The notes under the pieces were generated by a model that saw only the letters and a program-made list of their open reading frames with translations, was not told the DNA's origin and ran no database searches. The position numbers and the translations under genes were made by a program. DNA of 64,000 bases, taken from NCBI RefSeq assembly GCF_002266855.1, contig NZ_NGJN01000002.1:1-64000 (forward strand), in the 5' to 3' direction. Positions 17,514-26,275 of the stretch are shown one piece after another. Origin of the DNA: Winogradskyella aurantia (GTDB taxonomy: Bacteria > Bacteroidota > Bacteroidia > Flavobacteriales > Flavobacteriaceae). The first letter of the stretch is position 1, and every line of letters starts with the position of its first letter.

Positions 17514-18761
17514 TTATTCGTGTCTTAAGGCCTCTATGGGATCTAATTTCGCCGCTTTATTAGCCGGATAGACACCAGATATCAAGGCCACCACAAAAGC
17601 GATGCTTGTAGCCCAAATCATGGCTAACCATGGCGTGGAAAAGCTCAGGTCAAAGGCTTTTGATATGCCCCAGCCAATGGCCACCCCCAAAATTATGCCT
17701 AAAAGGCCGCCTAGTTGTCCTATAATCATGGTTTCTATAAAGAACTGGAAGGCAATGGTCTTGCGTTTGGCGCCCATAGCTTTTCGCACGCCTATTTCTC
17801 GGGTGCGTTCCGTGACAGACACGAGCATAATATTCATCAAGGCAATGGTTGAGCCAAAAATGGTAATGATACTTATAATCCATGCAGCGACGTAGAGATA
17901 ACCGGAAATTGAAGAGATACGGTTTATAAGGTCGTCACTTCGGGTGATGCCAAAATTGTTCTCTTCTAAAGGCTTTAATCGTCTTACATTTCTAAAGGTT
18001 ACCATAGCATCGTCCTGCGCGCCCTCTAGCATATCTTTTTTTGCTACTTTTATGCCTATACGGTAATCAGAACTGGATTCAGTATAAATAGTTCGTGCTT
18101 TTTGAATGGGTAGGTATAAAATCATATTTTGATTACTCCCAAAGGCTGAACTTTGTTCTTCAACGACCCCAATCACCTTGAGTTTCGCACCTCGTATACT
18201 TACCGTTCTGTTTATAGGATACTCATCTGGAAATAGGGCTTTTTTAAGATCACTACCTATGACGCACACAGCATTGTTGTTTTGAATATCAAAAACATTG
18301 AGTCCTCGACCTAGTTCAATATCGCGACCTTCTGTTTCCAAGAAATATTCATTACAGCCAAGAACACCAACCTCTGGTTCGGTTTTTCTGTTTTCGTACT
18401 TTACTTCTGTATCGCCTCTACCGGCAGGAAAGCCTAATGAAACCATTGTAAAGGGGTAGTTGTAACGGTCAATAAATTCTTGAGCCTCCGTATAGGTAAT
18501 TTCTGGATTTATTTTTTTGCGTTGTCGCCTGCTACTTTGTTGCATAATGGAGAATTCATAACGCTGAATGCGAAATGTATTGGCACCCATGGATGAAAAA
18601 TTGCCGGAAATGGTATTTTCTAAGGCTGCAATACCACTTAAGATACCAACTAAGGCCATAATGCCGATAGCAATTATAATCACGGTCAAAATGGTCCTGA
18701 GCAATTGACTCCTTATCGAAGTGATGGCAATCTTAACATTCTCGCGAAATAATGAAAACAT
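17514..18761 (-). CDS. MacB-like ABC transporter permease
   Basis: The 415-residue protein has the MacB/FtsX-type topology: one N-terminal span (IRSQLLRTILTVIIIAIGIMALVGILSGI), a periplasmic MacB_PCD domain of about 220 residues, and three C-terminal spans with the coupling helix VTERTREIGVRKAMGAKRKTIAFQFFIETM, ending in KLDPIEALRHE. It belongs to export or lipoprotein-release systems. The matching ATPase is not adjacent. It is convergent with the preceding gene. Confidence 0.85.
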   Translation of the reverse strand: MFSLFRENVKIAITSIRSQLLRTILTVIIIAIGIMALVGILSGIAALENTISGNFSSMGANTFRIQRYEFSIMQQSSRRQRKKINPEITYTEAQEFIDRYNYPFTMVSLGFPAGRGDTEVKYENRKTEPEVGVLGCNEYFLETEGRDIELGRGLNVFDIQNNNAVCVIGSDLKKALFPDEYPINRTVSIRGAKLKVIGVVEEQSSAFGSNQNMILYLPIQKARTIYTESSSDYRIGIKVAKKDMLEGAQDDAMVTFRNVRRLKPLEENNFGITRSDDLINRISSISGYLYVAAWIISIITIFGSTIALMNIMLVSVTERTREIGVRKAMGAKRKTIAFQFFIETMIIGQLGGLLGIILGVAIGWGISKAFDLSFSTPWLAMIWATSIAFVVALISGVYPANKAAKLDPIEALRHE

Positions 18762-18848
18762 ATCCTATAATTAAGAAAGATTTGAGCGTTTTATCTATAT
18801 GACTGTGCAACGGGTATAAAGTTACTATAAAAACGAAATAACTTTGTT

Positions 18849-18875
18849 TTGACTCTATATTTTATGATATTTTTG
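18849..18875 (+). promoter_or_regulatory. Promoter of hisS
   Basis: TATTTTTG at 18868-18875 is a perfect -7 element, with TTTG at 18843-18846 (21-base spacer) or TTG at 18849-18851 (16-base spacer) as the -33 element. A leader of about 115 bases would follow; I see no T-box or riboswitch in it. Confidence 0.6.
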
Positions 18876-18996
18876 CAATTCCTGGTTATATTGGAACTAT
18901 TGAGAATAGCGCACAAGTTTTAGTGGTATTTCTCAGTGCAACCAGATTATAGATTAATTTAAAATAAAGAGATTCTTAGATATAGAGGCGGTTATT

Positions 18997-20367
18997 ATGG
19001 CACAAAAACCAACAATTCCTAAAGGCACCAGAGATTTTAATGCAGAAGAAGTCGCTAAACGCTCTTATATTGTTGAAACCATAAAGCGTCAATTTAAGCT
19101 TTTTGGATTCCAGCCAATTGAAACCCCCAGTTTTGAAAATTCTGATACCTTGATGGGGAAGTATGGCGATGAGGGTGACCGTCTTATTTTTAAGATCCTC
19201 AACTCAGGAGCATATCTGAATAAAGTGGACGATGCCGATTACCAGTCGAAATCTGAAACGCTTATAACACCAAAAATTTCAGAAAAAGCACTTCGCTACG
19301 ATCTTACCGTTCCTTTTGCGCGCTACGTGGTGCAACATCAAAATGATATAGAATTTCCCTTTAAGCGCTATCAAATCCAACCTGTTTGGCGCGCAGATCG
19401 CCCACAGAAAGGACGTTTCAGGGAATTTTACCAATGCGATGCCGACGTGGTGGGCTCTACCTCACTATTTCAGGAAGTGGAGTTCATTCAACTCTATGAC
19501 GCTGTTTTCACCGAATTACAACTTAAGGGGGTCACCATAAAAATAAATAATCGCAAAATTCTTTCTGGCATCGCTGAGGTTATCGGTGCGCAAGATAAGC
19601 TCATAGACTTTACGGTAGCTTTAGATAAACTTGATAAAATAGGCGAAGCTAAGGTCAAGGAAGAAATGCGATCAAAGGCTATTTCAGAGGAAGGTATTTC
19701 TAAACTTCAACCCCTGTTCGACTTAAAAGGGGATTTTGGGTCTCAAATAAAAACCTTAAAATCTATTTTAAGCAGCTCTGCAATAGGCATTAAGGGCATT
19801 GAGGAATTGGAATTCATAAACGAAATGATATCAAATCTAGGCCTTAAAACAGCCCATCTGGAATTAAGTGTTACCTTGGCTAGAGGTCTCAACTATTATA
19901 CGGGAGCCATTTTTGAGGTAGCTGCGCCAGATGGTGTAGACATGGGTTCTATAGGAGGCGGTGGTCGTTATGATGATCTTACTGGGATATTTGGTTTAAC
20001 GAATGTCAGTGGTGTGGGTATAAGTTTTGGGCTAGATCGTATCTATTTGGTTCTCGAAGCACTGGGTTTATTCCCTGAGGCCATAACTGAGTCTACAAAG
20101 GTTTTATTTATCAATTTCGGGGAAACCGAAGCTAGCGCCTGTTTGTCGGCAATAACCAAGTTGAGACAACACGGAGTGGTTGCAGAACTTTATCCGGACT
20201 CCGCAAAGATGAAAAAACAAATGACCTATGCCAATAGACGTAATATACCCTATGTGGTCCTAGTTGGTGAAAAGGAATTGCAGGCCAAACAATTTACCTT
20301 GAAAACCATGAGTACCGGTGAGCAGCTAACCCTAAATTTTGATGCTTTGCTAGCGGCATTAATATAA
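18997..20367 (+). CDS. hisS: Histidine--tRNA ligase
   Basis: The 456-residue class II synthetase charges tRNA-His. Motifs: [19 protein letters not shown] at the N terminus, motif 1 near [11 protein letters not shown], motif 2 [32 protein letters not shown], the His-specific [15 protein letters not shown], motif 3 [10 protein letters not shown] and a C-terminal anticodon-binding domain. Monocistronic. Confidence 0.97.
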   Translation: MAQKPTIPKGTRDFNAEEVAKRSYIVETIKRQFKLFGFQPIETPSFENSDTLMGKYGDEGDRLIFKILNSGAYLNKVDDADYQSKSETLITPKISEKALRYDLTVPFARYVVQHQNDIEFPFKRYQIQPVWRADRPQKGRFREFYQCDADVVGSTSLFQEVEFIQLYDAVFTELQLKGVTIKINNRKILSGIAEVIGAQDKLIDFTVALDKLDKIGEAKVKEEMRSKAISEEGISKLQPLFDLKGDFGSQIKTLKSILSSSAIGIKGIEELEFINEMISNLGLKTAHLELSVTLARGLNYYTGAIFEVAAPDGVDMGSIGGGGRYDDLTGIFGLTNVSGVGISFGLDRIYLVLEALGLFPEAITESTKVLFINFGETEASACLSAITKLRQHGVVAELYPDSAKMKKQMTYANRRNIPYVVLVGEKELQAKQFTLKTMSTGEQLTLNFDALLAALI

Positions 20368-20400
20368 AAAGCCCCAGCAACATGGAGACTGGGACCTTTT
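20366..20400. terminator. Probable bidirectional terminator
   Basis: CCCAG (20373-20377) pairs with CTGGG (20389-20393) around an 11-base loop. CTTTT follows on the plus strand and GCTTTTTAT on the minus strand. It lies between hisS and the convergent LamG gene. Confidence 0.5.
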
Positions 20401-20423
20401 AAACACTAACTAAAAAACTAACT

Positions 20424-23102
20424 CTAATTAATTATAATCTTCTTGGTTATTTCTCTATTTGGGGTTTTGAGTTTTATGATATAGGCACCCATACTTAAAT
20501 CACCGACACTGTAGGTGTTGTAGGAACTCGTGATAATAGAGTCTATGGTCAATATGGATTGACCCATGATATTAAAGAGTTCTATGGATTCAATGTCAAT
20601 ACCTTTAGGGTTTACTAGGACGAGTTGTTCAATGTCATTTGAAAATAAGATATCCACATGGTTTACCCTGTTATCCTCAAGACCCAATGAGGAATCAGCA
20701 TTTGAAAAGGTGATTTTAAATCGGTTTAAATATTCCCCTGCATTGAGAAAAATAGAATAACTCTCGGCTCTTAAATCATGATAGATATCGAGTTCTGCAT
20801 CGTACAAATAGATATCCAAATCGTCGTCTATATTCTCCAAGGCATCAATACCTATGGTGTTGATACCATCGGTGTCTGTTCTAACGCCTAAGTCATAGAT
20901 ACTGTCTTCATTGACCTCGTTACTGGCTTGAATGACATAGGTTTCATCATTAATCAACCAAAACATATCATCCATTTGAACGTCTTTCATTTTAGCGTCG
21001 TAGGCCAAATCAATATTTGGCGTCGCGTTTTCATCAATAGTCAAGAGTAGCTGACGGTGAATGGTATTTACAGAGTTAAAGCCTATTCTAAATTTCATAC
21101 GGTCATCGCCCTCGTAGTCATCTAAAAAAGCCTGGGTAGAATTGGCAAAATCGTTTCTCATAAATACAGATGACGAATTGCCTTCGGTGACAAAAACACG
21201 CTGACCGTTGTTAAAATTGATTTCTCCTGTACTTTTTCCGACAACAAAAAAGCCTTGTCCAACAGGGATATACCTACCGGGACGTTGGGTAGGTCGTCCT
21301 CCCGTAGCAATATTGGGGTCATTTGTGCCATAGGATGCTTCTGCAACGGCACCAGAGAAATTATAAGTGGCATAGCCGCCTTCATAGTCCGCTAGAACGT
21401 GAGACCCGCCTCCCCAATGTTTCCAGAAGTAGAGGGTACCATCAATTAAGGGGTTTTGACCTGAAGCATCATTACTAGGCCCAATATTATCTAGGATAAA
21501 CTGGTTGGCATCAATAGCCGAAGGGTAGGGGTTCCCAATTAAATAATCGTTTTGTGCATGTATATTTAGGCTAATAGGTCCATTATTAGGCTTGCCACGG
21601 AAGACATAATTTTGTTTGCTGAAAATAGGTCCTGTCCCAGGTCCTTTCATCGTAAAACCTTCACCGGCGAATATGGTTCCGGTGCGTCTAACATGTTGCC
21701 AAGATGAATAGCTGTTATTGGGTTGATTGGCATATTTCCATATCCAATAATCGGCGATGCGGATAGGATCTGTAGCGGCCCCATTGTAGCCTGTAGATGA
21801 AAAATTGACAGGATTCGCTCCGTCATACATCACATCCCGGACCGAATAACTGTAATTATTTTTATCAATATCTATTGCGCCAACTGGAGATGACCAATAA
21901 TTGTACGTAAACGTATCGGCAGTGCCCTGTTGATCTTTTTCAAGCTGGCCGCTGGATTCTACATCTAAATCACTGTGTAATTCTTGTACAAGCTGCGATT
22001 CGCCTTCTAGGTTTAGTTTACCTGTTAAGCGCAAATAATGCGATACGGTAAGACCGTTTCCTGTCCCAGCATCATTGTCACCATTAACCCTAAGTTCATT
22101 GGCATCAACGTAAAGTGCTAGAATCGTTCTGTTGCCCAATGTGCTCGATGGCAAGGAAGCGTTGTCCATATTGACGGCATGGGATGTCCTTACTATAGTC
22201 CAATCTATGGTTTTATTAGCATCGACAATGGAGACTGCTCCTGGGATATATTGCATAGTGCCATTTACCCATGTGTTGGGACTGTCCCAATCACCATCTT
22301 GAAAAGTTTTATAAGGTAGAGGTGCACTTTGATCGTCTAAAGTGGCTAAATATATAGTGCCCAGATTGCCGTTTCCGGAAACGTCCTCTAGATTATTGTT
22401 GGAATCAACAGACATGGGGAAATAGCCTACCAAATCTGACCACAGCAAGGATTCAATATCATTCTTGCTAAGTGGCATTGGTAATTCGGTGCCCCTAACC
22501 TGACCGTTGCTATTGATGATTTCTTGGTTCATCATAAACCTTAACTGCTTATAGGATAATGCTTTTCTCCACAGGCGCACTTCATCTAAATGACCTTTAA
22601 AATGTTGAAAGGGGGCATCAGTTCCCGCGGCACCAATAATAAAGGACTCCGTTGTTGGTATAGGCGGTGTTTTGGTGTCGGAGGTATCGAGAATTCCATC
22701 AACATAAATCGATACAAGGGTTCCGTTATAGACCACCGCAATATGGTGCCACTCGTTGTCAGGAAGTTTAGACCGTGATATTAAGACCTCAGAAGAACCA
22801 TTTTTCCAAATAATTTGAATGCGATTGTCCGCTAGTAATCTCAGGTCATAACCGCGTTGAAAAGCTACATCGCGCTTGGATAAAATAGAAGTAATACCTG
22901 AACCAGAGGCCTCTGTTTTTACCCATACTGAGAGTGTAAAGCCAACTGAATTTAAATCGAGGTGGTCACCCATGTCTATAAAACCTTCGGTACCATCAAA
23001 ATAAACGGACCTATCTGCAGAGGTTTGAGCCGTTATGGCTGCAACACTGAGGATAATGCACATAAATACCAATCCCTTCAGATGGAGGGTAAGACATTTC
23101 AT
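20424..23102 (-). CDS. LamG-domain surface protein with T9SS sorting tail
   Basis: The 892-residue precursor has a signal peptide ending near ITAQ. A LamG/concanavalin-like domain follows at about 30-190 (SVYFDGTEGFIDMGDHLDLNSVGFTLSVWVKTE, WHHIAVVYNGTLVSIYVDG, LDEVRLWRKALS). A long beta-rich middle follows, then a C-terminal type A sorting tail (about 815-892: IESIELFNIMGQSILTID, SMGAYIIKLKTPNREITKKIIIN). Type IX secretion moves such proteins across the outer membrane and anchors or releases them. It probably binds polysaccharide or matrix. No catalytic domain is recognisable. Monocistronic. Confidence 0.85.
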   Translation of the reverse strand: MKCLTLHLKGLVFMCIILSVAAITAQTSADRSVYFDGTEGFIDMGDHLDLNSVGFTLSVWVKTEASGSGITSILSKRDVAFQRGYDLRLLADNRIQIIWKNGSSEVLISRSKLPDNEWHHIAVVYNGTLVSIYVDGILDTSDTKTPPIPTTESFIIGAAGTDAPFQHFKGHLDEVRLWRKALSYKQLRFMMNQEIINSNGQVRGTELPMPLSKNDIESLLWSDLVGYFPMSVDSNNNLEDVSGNGNLGTIYLATLDDQSAPLPYKTFQDGDWDSPNTWVNGTMQYIPGAVSIVDANKTIDWTIVRTSHAVNMDNASLPSSTLGNRTILALYVDANELRVNGDNDAGTGNGLTVSHYLRLTGKLNLEGESQLVQELHSDLDVESSGQLEKDQQGTADTFTYNYWSSPVGAIDIDKNNYSYSVRDVMYDGANPVNFSSTGYNGAATDPIRIADYWIWKYANQPNNSYSSWQHVRRTGTIFAGEGFTMKGPGTGPIFSKQNYVFRGKPNNGPISLNIHAQNDYLIGNPYPSAIDANQFILDNIGPSNDASGQNPLIDGTLYFWKHWGGGSHVLADYEGGYATYNFSGAVAEASYGTNDPNIATGGRPTQRPGRYIPVGQGFFVVGKSTGEINFNNGQRVFVTEGNSSSVFMRNDFANSTQAFLDDYEGDDRMKFRIGFNSVNTIHRQLLLTIDENATPNIDLAYDAKMKDVQMDDMFWLINDETYVIQASNEVNEDSIYDLGVRTDTDGINTIGIDALENIDDDLDIYLYDAELDIYHDLRAESYSIFLNAGEYLNRFKITFSNADSSLGLEDNRVNHVDILFSNDIEQLVLVNPKGIDIESIELFNIMGQSILTIDSIITSSYNTYSVGDLSMGAYIIKLKTPNREITKKIIIN

Positions 23103-23284
23103 AAGCGGTTAAATTTAGTTTGGGACTAAATATCGTTCAAATATATAAAAATATCTATGAAATGCAAAAAAATACGATAAAATGTAAATTAAGTGTAAGT
23201 TGTTATTTCAAATATGTGGTAAAATCATAGGGCATTTATAGCCTCGGATAATGACTTTGAGGTATCACCGTGTTAGGCTTCAAT

Positions 23285-23689
23285 TCAATCGGTTTTATGC
23301 CAAATGCCGTCAGCACTTAAATAAAAGCTCCCTATATGGTTAAAATCACATTCTTCAGGTGCTATGATGGATAAAAATGTAGAATCGTTAGCTCTTTTAT
23401 ACAAGTGATAGGTATGGCCAACAACCGGTTCAAAATTAAAATGAGCGCTATAAACCAGATTGTTGTATTCGTATTGCGCCATCATTTCATCATAAGCCGA
23501 TTTAAGCTCATTGTATTTGGCTTGAATATGCTTGTTAACCTTGTTGATATTTCTGTTTTTCCAAGCTAAGGTATCAGTTGTAGTAATCACCGGAGCTGAT
23601 ACATCCGTAGCATAAGGCTTCAGCGATGCGTCGTAGCGTTCGGTTTCCGTATTGTAGACCACCTGGTCTGGTTTCTTTTTCTTTTTCAT
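23285..23689 (-). CDS. DUF2452 family protein
   Basis: The 134-residue protein fits DUF2452: KPDQVVYNTETERYDASLKPYATDVSAPVI, then AWKNRNINKVNKHIQAKYNEL and FNFEPVVGHTYHLYKRANDSTFLSII. A basic stretch (KKKKKPDQ) opens the protein; no signal peptide. Cytoplasmic, function unknown. A perfect TAnnTTTG element (CAAAGTTA on plus, 23717-23724) lies about 30 bases upstream. Confidence 0.8.
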   Translation of the reverse strand: MKKKKKPDQVVYNTETERYDASLKPYATDVSAPVITTTDTLAWKNRNINKVNKHIQAKYNELKSAYDEMMAQYEYNNLVYSAHFNFEPVVGHTYHLYKRANDSTFLSIIAPEECDFNHIGSFYLSADGIWHKTD

Positions 23690-23985
23690 TCTAAATATCT
23701 AGCAAAGTATTCTCTGCAAAGTTACACAGAAGTTCCGCCTTTAAAAAACAATAGCCCACACGAACCATGAATTTATATGTAATTGAAGTATGGACAAACC
23801 CTAAACCAAGGACATAGAAAACATAGAGGATTTAAAAAATAAGGCTTCTACTTCAAGTGTTCAATGCTTCTTGATTTTTAAGCTGTGAAGACCTAGTATT
23901 TATTATCCTTCATTCTGATTAATATCATTTACTATGTGCCATCTTATTCTTAGATTTAGCTGTGTTCTAATTAATCGCGGCTATC
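23690..23985. other. Divergent intergenic region, DUF2452/ldh
   Basis: The gap of 296 bases holds the DUF2452 promoter (23717-23724) and the Fnr-type ldh promoter (23916-23958). Nothing else is evident. Confidence 0.6.
23916..23958 (+). promoter_or_regulatory. Fnr-type operator and -7 box of D-lactate dehydrogenase
   Basis: TGAT-TAAT-ATCA (23916-23927) is followed after exactly 23 bases by TAGATTTA (23951-23958). Expected start is about 23963, 23 bases before the ATG. Control of a fermentative dehydrogenase by an FNR-like activator fits oxygen limitation. Confidence 0.8.
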
Positions 23986-24990
23986 ATGAAAGTCCTTATT
24001 TACAGTGCAAAAGGGTTTGAAATACCCTATTTAAAAAAAGCCAATAGTGGAAAGCATAAGCTCACCTTTATTGAAGAAGCCTTATCATCTCAAACTGCTG
24101 AAAAGGCCGTTGGCTTTGACGCTGTATCTATCTTTTCTGCTGATGAAGCTTGTTTTATAACTGTAGAAAAACTAAAGGATTTTGGCGTCAAGTACATTAC
24201 CTTAAGATCTGTGGGTCATGATAATGTTAACCTCAGGGCCGCTTCAAGAGTGAATATTAGAGTGGCCAATGTACCAGCATATTCCCCATTCGCTATTGCC
24301 GAGCACGCAGCAGCTCTTTTGTTGGCTTTAAATAGAAAGCTGATCGAATCTAATTACAGGGTAAGTCATTATAATTTTAACCTGGATAATTTGGTGGGGA
24401 TGGATCTCAATCATAAAACGGTGGGTATTGTCGGTACAGGTAAGATCGGTAGTGTCATGACGAAAATTATGCACGGTTTTGGTTGTAAGGTGTTAGGTTA
24501 CGATATCAAGGAAGATGCCCAGTTAAAAGAGCAATTTCAAATAGACTATGTCCCACTCCTTGAACTGTGTCAAAAATCAGATATTATTTCCTTACATATT
24601 CCTTTAAATAGCGATACCCATCAATTGATCAATAAGGATGTGATTTCCGAAATGAAAGATGGTGTTATTCTTATTAATACGGCAAGAGGCTCCATCATAG
24701 AAACGAGTGATGTCATTGCAGCTCTAAGGTCGGGAAAGATTGGGGCCCTAGGTATGGATGTCTATGAAAATGAAAAAGCTATTTTTTTTAAAGATCGCTC
24801 CCAAAACGTGCCGGATGATAATTTATTCATTAAATTAAATGCCATGCCAAATGTGCTTATCACCGGACACCACGCTTACCTCACAAATGAGGCCCTCACC
24901 AATATTGCAGAGACCACTATTTACAATTTAGATTGCTGGGATTCTGGTAAGGAAACCGAAAACGAATTAACGGATTTGAGTGGTTCGTAA
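23986..24990 (+). CDS. D-lactate dehydrogenase-type 2-hydroxyacid dehydrogenase
   Basis: The 334-residue NAD-dependent enzyme matches fermentative D-LDH (LdhA type). N-terminal catalytic lobe with ITLRSVGHDNVNLRAA and VPAYSPFAIAEHAAALLLALNRKL; Rossmann motif VGIVGTGKIGSVM (about 146-158); catalytic Arg in INTARGSI, Glu in MDVYENE, and His in ITGHHAYLTNEA. It would reduce pyruvate to D-lactate and regenerate NAD+ when respiration is limited. Other 2-hydroxyacids cannot be excluded. The Fnr-type site directly upstream supports a fermentative role. Confidence 0.88.
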   Translation: MKVLIYSAKGFEIPYLKKANSGKHKLTFIEEALSSQTAEKAVGFDAVSIFSADEACFITVEKLKDFGVKYITLRSVGHDNVNLRAASRVNIRVANVPAYSPFAIAEHAAALLLALNRKLIESNYRVSHYNFNLDNLVGMDLNHKTVGIVGTGKIGSVMTKIMHGFGCKVLGYDIKEDAQLKEQFQIDYVPLLELCQKSDIISLHIPLNSDTHQLINKDVISEMKDGVILINTARGSIIETSDVIAALRSGKIGALGMDVYENEKAIFFKDRSQNVPDDNLFIKLNAMPNVLITGHHAYLTNEALTNIAETTIYNLDCWDSGKETENELTDLSGS

Positions 24991-25058
24991 ATTAAACCCC
25001 GTATAAGCGAGTAATATTAGAAAATGGTATTTGACCAGCTTCTCAGTTCACGGCCAAT

Positions 25059-25691
25059 TCATTCAATATCCTCATTTTTTTTCTTGCCCTCAAATTTCTT
25101 AAACTTATGAGGTCTTGTGGCCCGTTTGTCGCTCAAGGCCATGTAAATGCCCTTGACATCAGATACCCAATAGTCATACATAAAGATCAGTATAATTTCC
25201 TCAATGGTTTCAAGTATGCCTAGGGCAATCATAAAATAAAATAGGTTTGTATTTGGTGCAAAAAAAAGGGCATGTAAAATAAAAACAGATTGCACCACTG
25301 CGGAGCCCTTCGCTAAATAGGTATGAAATGCCGTGGCCTTACCGTATTTAAAATAGGCAATAAACATCTGTATAAGGTAAGGTACAAAGGCAATGCCAAT
25401 GACGGCCAAATAGGATTTTATAAATTCCGTCTCAAAGTAATAAAGGCCAACAATACCAACAATTAAGGTAAATTGGTCTCCGAAAGAGTCGAGTTGCGAG
25501 CCTCGCGGACTGGTAATTTTAAGCTTTCGGGCCAAAAACCCATCAATAGCATCTGTAGAATAGCTCACAAGTAAAAACCAACTGAACAGCACTCTTGCGT
25601 CTAGCCAAATGAGCAGCAGCAAAAAAGGGGCAGCTGCAATCCTGTAGAATGAGAACCAATCGGCAATGTTATAGTTTCTAAAGGTTAGCAT
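25059..25691 (-). CDS. CDP-alcohol phosphatidyltransferase family protein
   Basis: The 210-residue membrane enzyme carries the complete family signature D-x2-DG-x2-AR-x8-G-x3-D-x3-D (TDAIDGFLARKL through GSQLDSFGD, about residues 46-72) and about five to six spans. It transfers a phosphatidyl group from a CDP-linked lipid to an alcohol in phospholipid synthesis. The alcohol cannot be told; glycerol phosphate and inositol phosphate are both possible. A Fnr-type operator with matching -7 box lies just upstream, which is unexpected for a constitutive lipid enzyme. Confidence 0.85.
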   Translation of the reverse strand: MLTFRNYNIADWFSFYRIAAAPFLLLLIWLDARVLFSWFLLVSYSTDAIDGFLARKLKITSPRGSQLDSFGDQFTLIVGIVGLYYFETEFIKSYLAVIGIAFVPYLIQMFIAYFKYGKATAFHTYLAKGSAVVQSVFILHALFFAPNTNLFYFMIALGILETIEEIILIFMYDYWVSDVKGIYMALSDKRATRPHKFKKFEGKKKNEDIE

Positions 25692-25707
25692 AACGCAACT
25701 ATTTGGA

Positions 25708-25750
25708 TAAATGTAATCTTACAAATAGCATTATGAAATGATTAGTATCA
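25708..25750 (-). promoter_or_regulatory. Fnr-type operator and -7 box of the phosphatidyltransferase
   Basis: TGAT-TAGT-ATCA lies at 25739-25750. On the minus strand TACATTTA (25708-25715) follows after exactly 23 bases. Expected start is about 25703, 12 bases from the ATG. Confidence 0.7.
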
Positions 25751-25764
25751 GTCCTCTGGTAAAA

Positions 25765-25953
25765 TCAATCCTTAACCCCAAATACTTTTTCCAATATAGT
25801 GTCCATAAGACACCATTTCGTCAATGAGGATTGCAATAGGTTAGCACCCACAAATGCGGTGAACCACAACCAATTAATATTTACGGAAATAGCCAGAATT
25901 ATGCTAATTAGGATAAATGTGCCTGCTACACCGCGTACGATTCTGTTTTTCAT
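25765..25953 (-). CDS. DUF2892/YgaP-like membrane protein
   Basis: The 62-residue protein has two spans separated by NINWLWFTAFVGANLLQSSLTKWCLMD, which is the DUF2892 (YgaP transmembrane) pattern with its conserved Cys near residue 48. Family members often sit near rhodanese or respiratory genes. It is the last gene of the RND efflux operon, 16 bases after the PII-like gene. Confidence 0.8.
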   Translation of the reverse strand: MKNRIVRGVAGTFILISIILAISVNINWLWFTAFVGANLLQSSLTKWCLMDTILEKVFGVKD

Positions 25954-25969
25954 CGTGTTTCGATTTTAA

Positions 25970-26275
25970 TTAAATGAATTGTTCTATGGGGACAACAACC
26001 GCTCTAACAGGGTTGTTGCTTTCCAAATTTGAATTGAATACTTTGATCTCTTGAAATAATGCAGCGATGTGCGTCTCCTCTGCAAAGGAGAAAAACATCT
26101 CTGAATTAGCACCACCGTCTCTGGTGGCAAACCATCCAGACATTGAATCGTTTGCCTTTCTTGACTTGTAGCCTGCAATATCTAGCTGGCTAAATGTCGC
26201 TATACCTGCTTTTTTAAAAAGTTTTGAAACTTCTTTGATGTAATCATCTACAACGGTAACAATAACTAATTTCAT
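25970..26275 (-). CDS. PII-like accessory protein of the efflux operon
   Basis: The 101-residue protein starts MKLVIVTVVDDYIKEVSKLFKKAGIATFSQLDIAGYKS, the beta-alpha-beta opening of PII/CutA-like ferredoxin folds. It also has a second copy-like strand pattern (FFSFAEETHIAALFQEI, PVRAVVVPIEQFI). Its start abuts the RND gene stop (26276). PII-like small trimers linked to transporters usually bind a ligand and tune the transporter; that is inference. The canonical T-loop Tyr cannot be placed by eye. Confidence 0.6.
   Translation of the reverse strand: MKLVIVTVVDDYIKEVSKLFKKAGIATFSQLDIAGYKSRKANDSMSGWFATRDGGANSEMFFSFAEETHIAALFQEIKVFNSNLESNNPVRAVVVPIEQFI

Noticed and set aside
25711-25722. TGTAATCTTACA as a TAAC-class operator
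   Set aside because: The halves are two bases too close together. The true operator with exact spacing is at 25739-25750.
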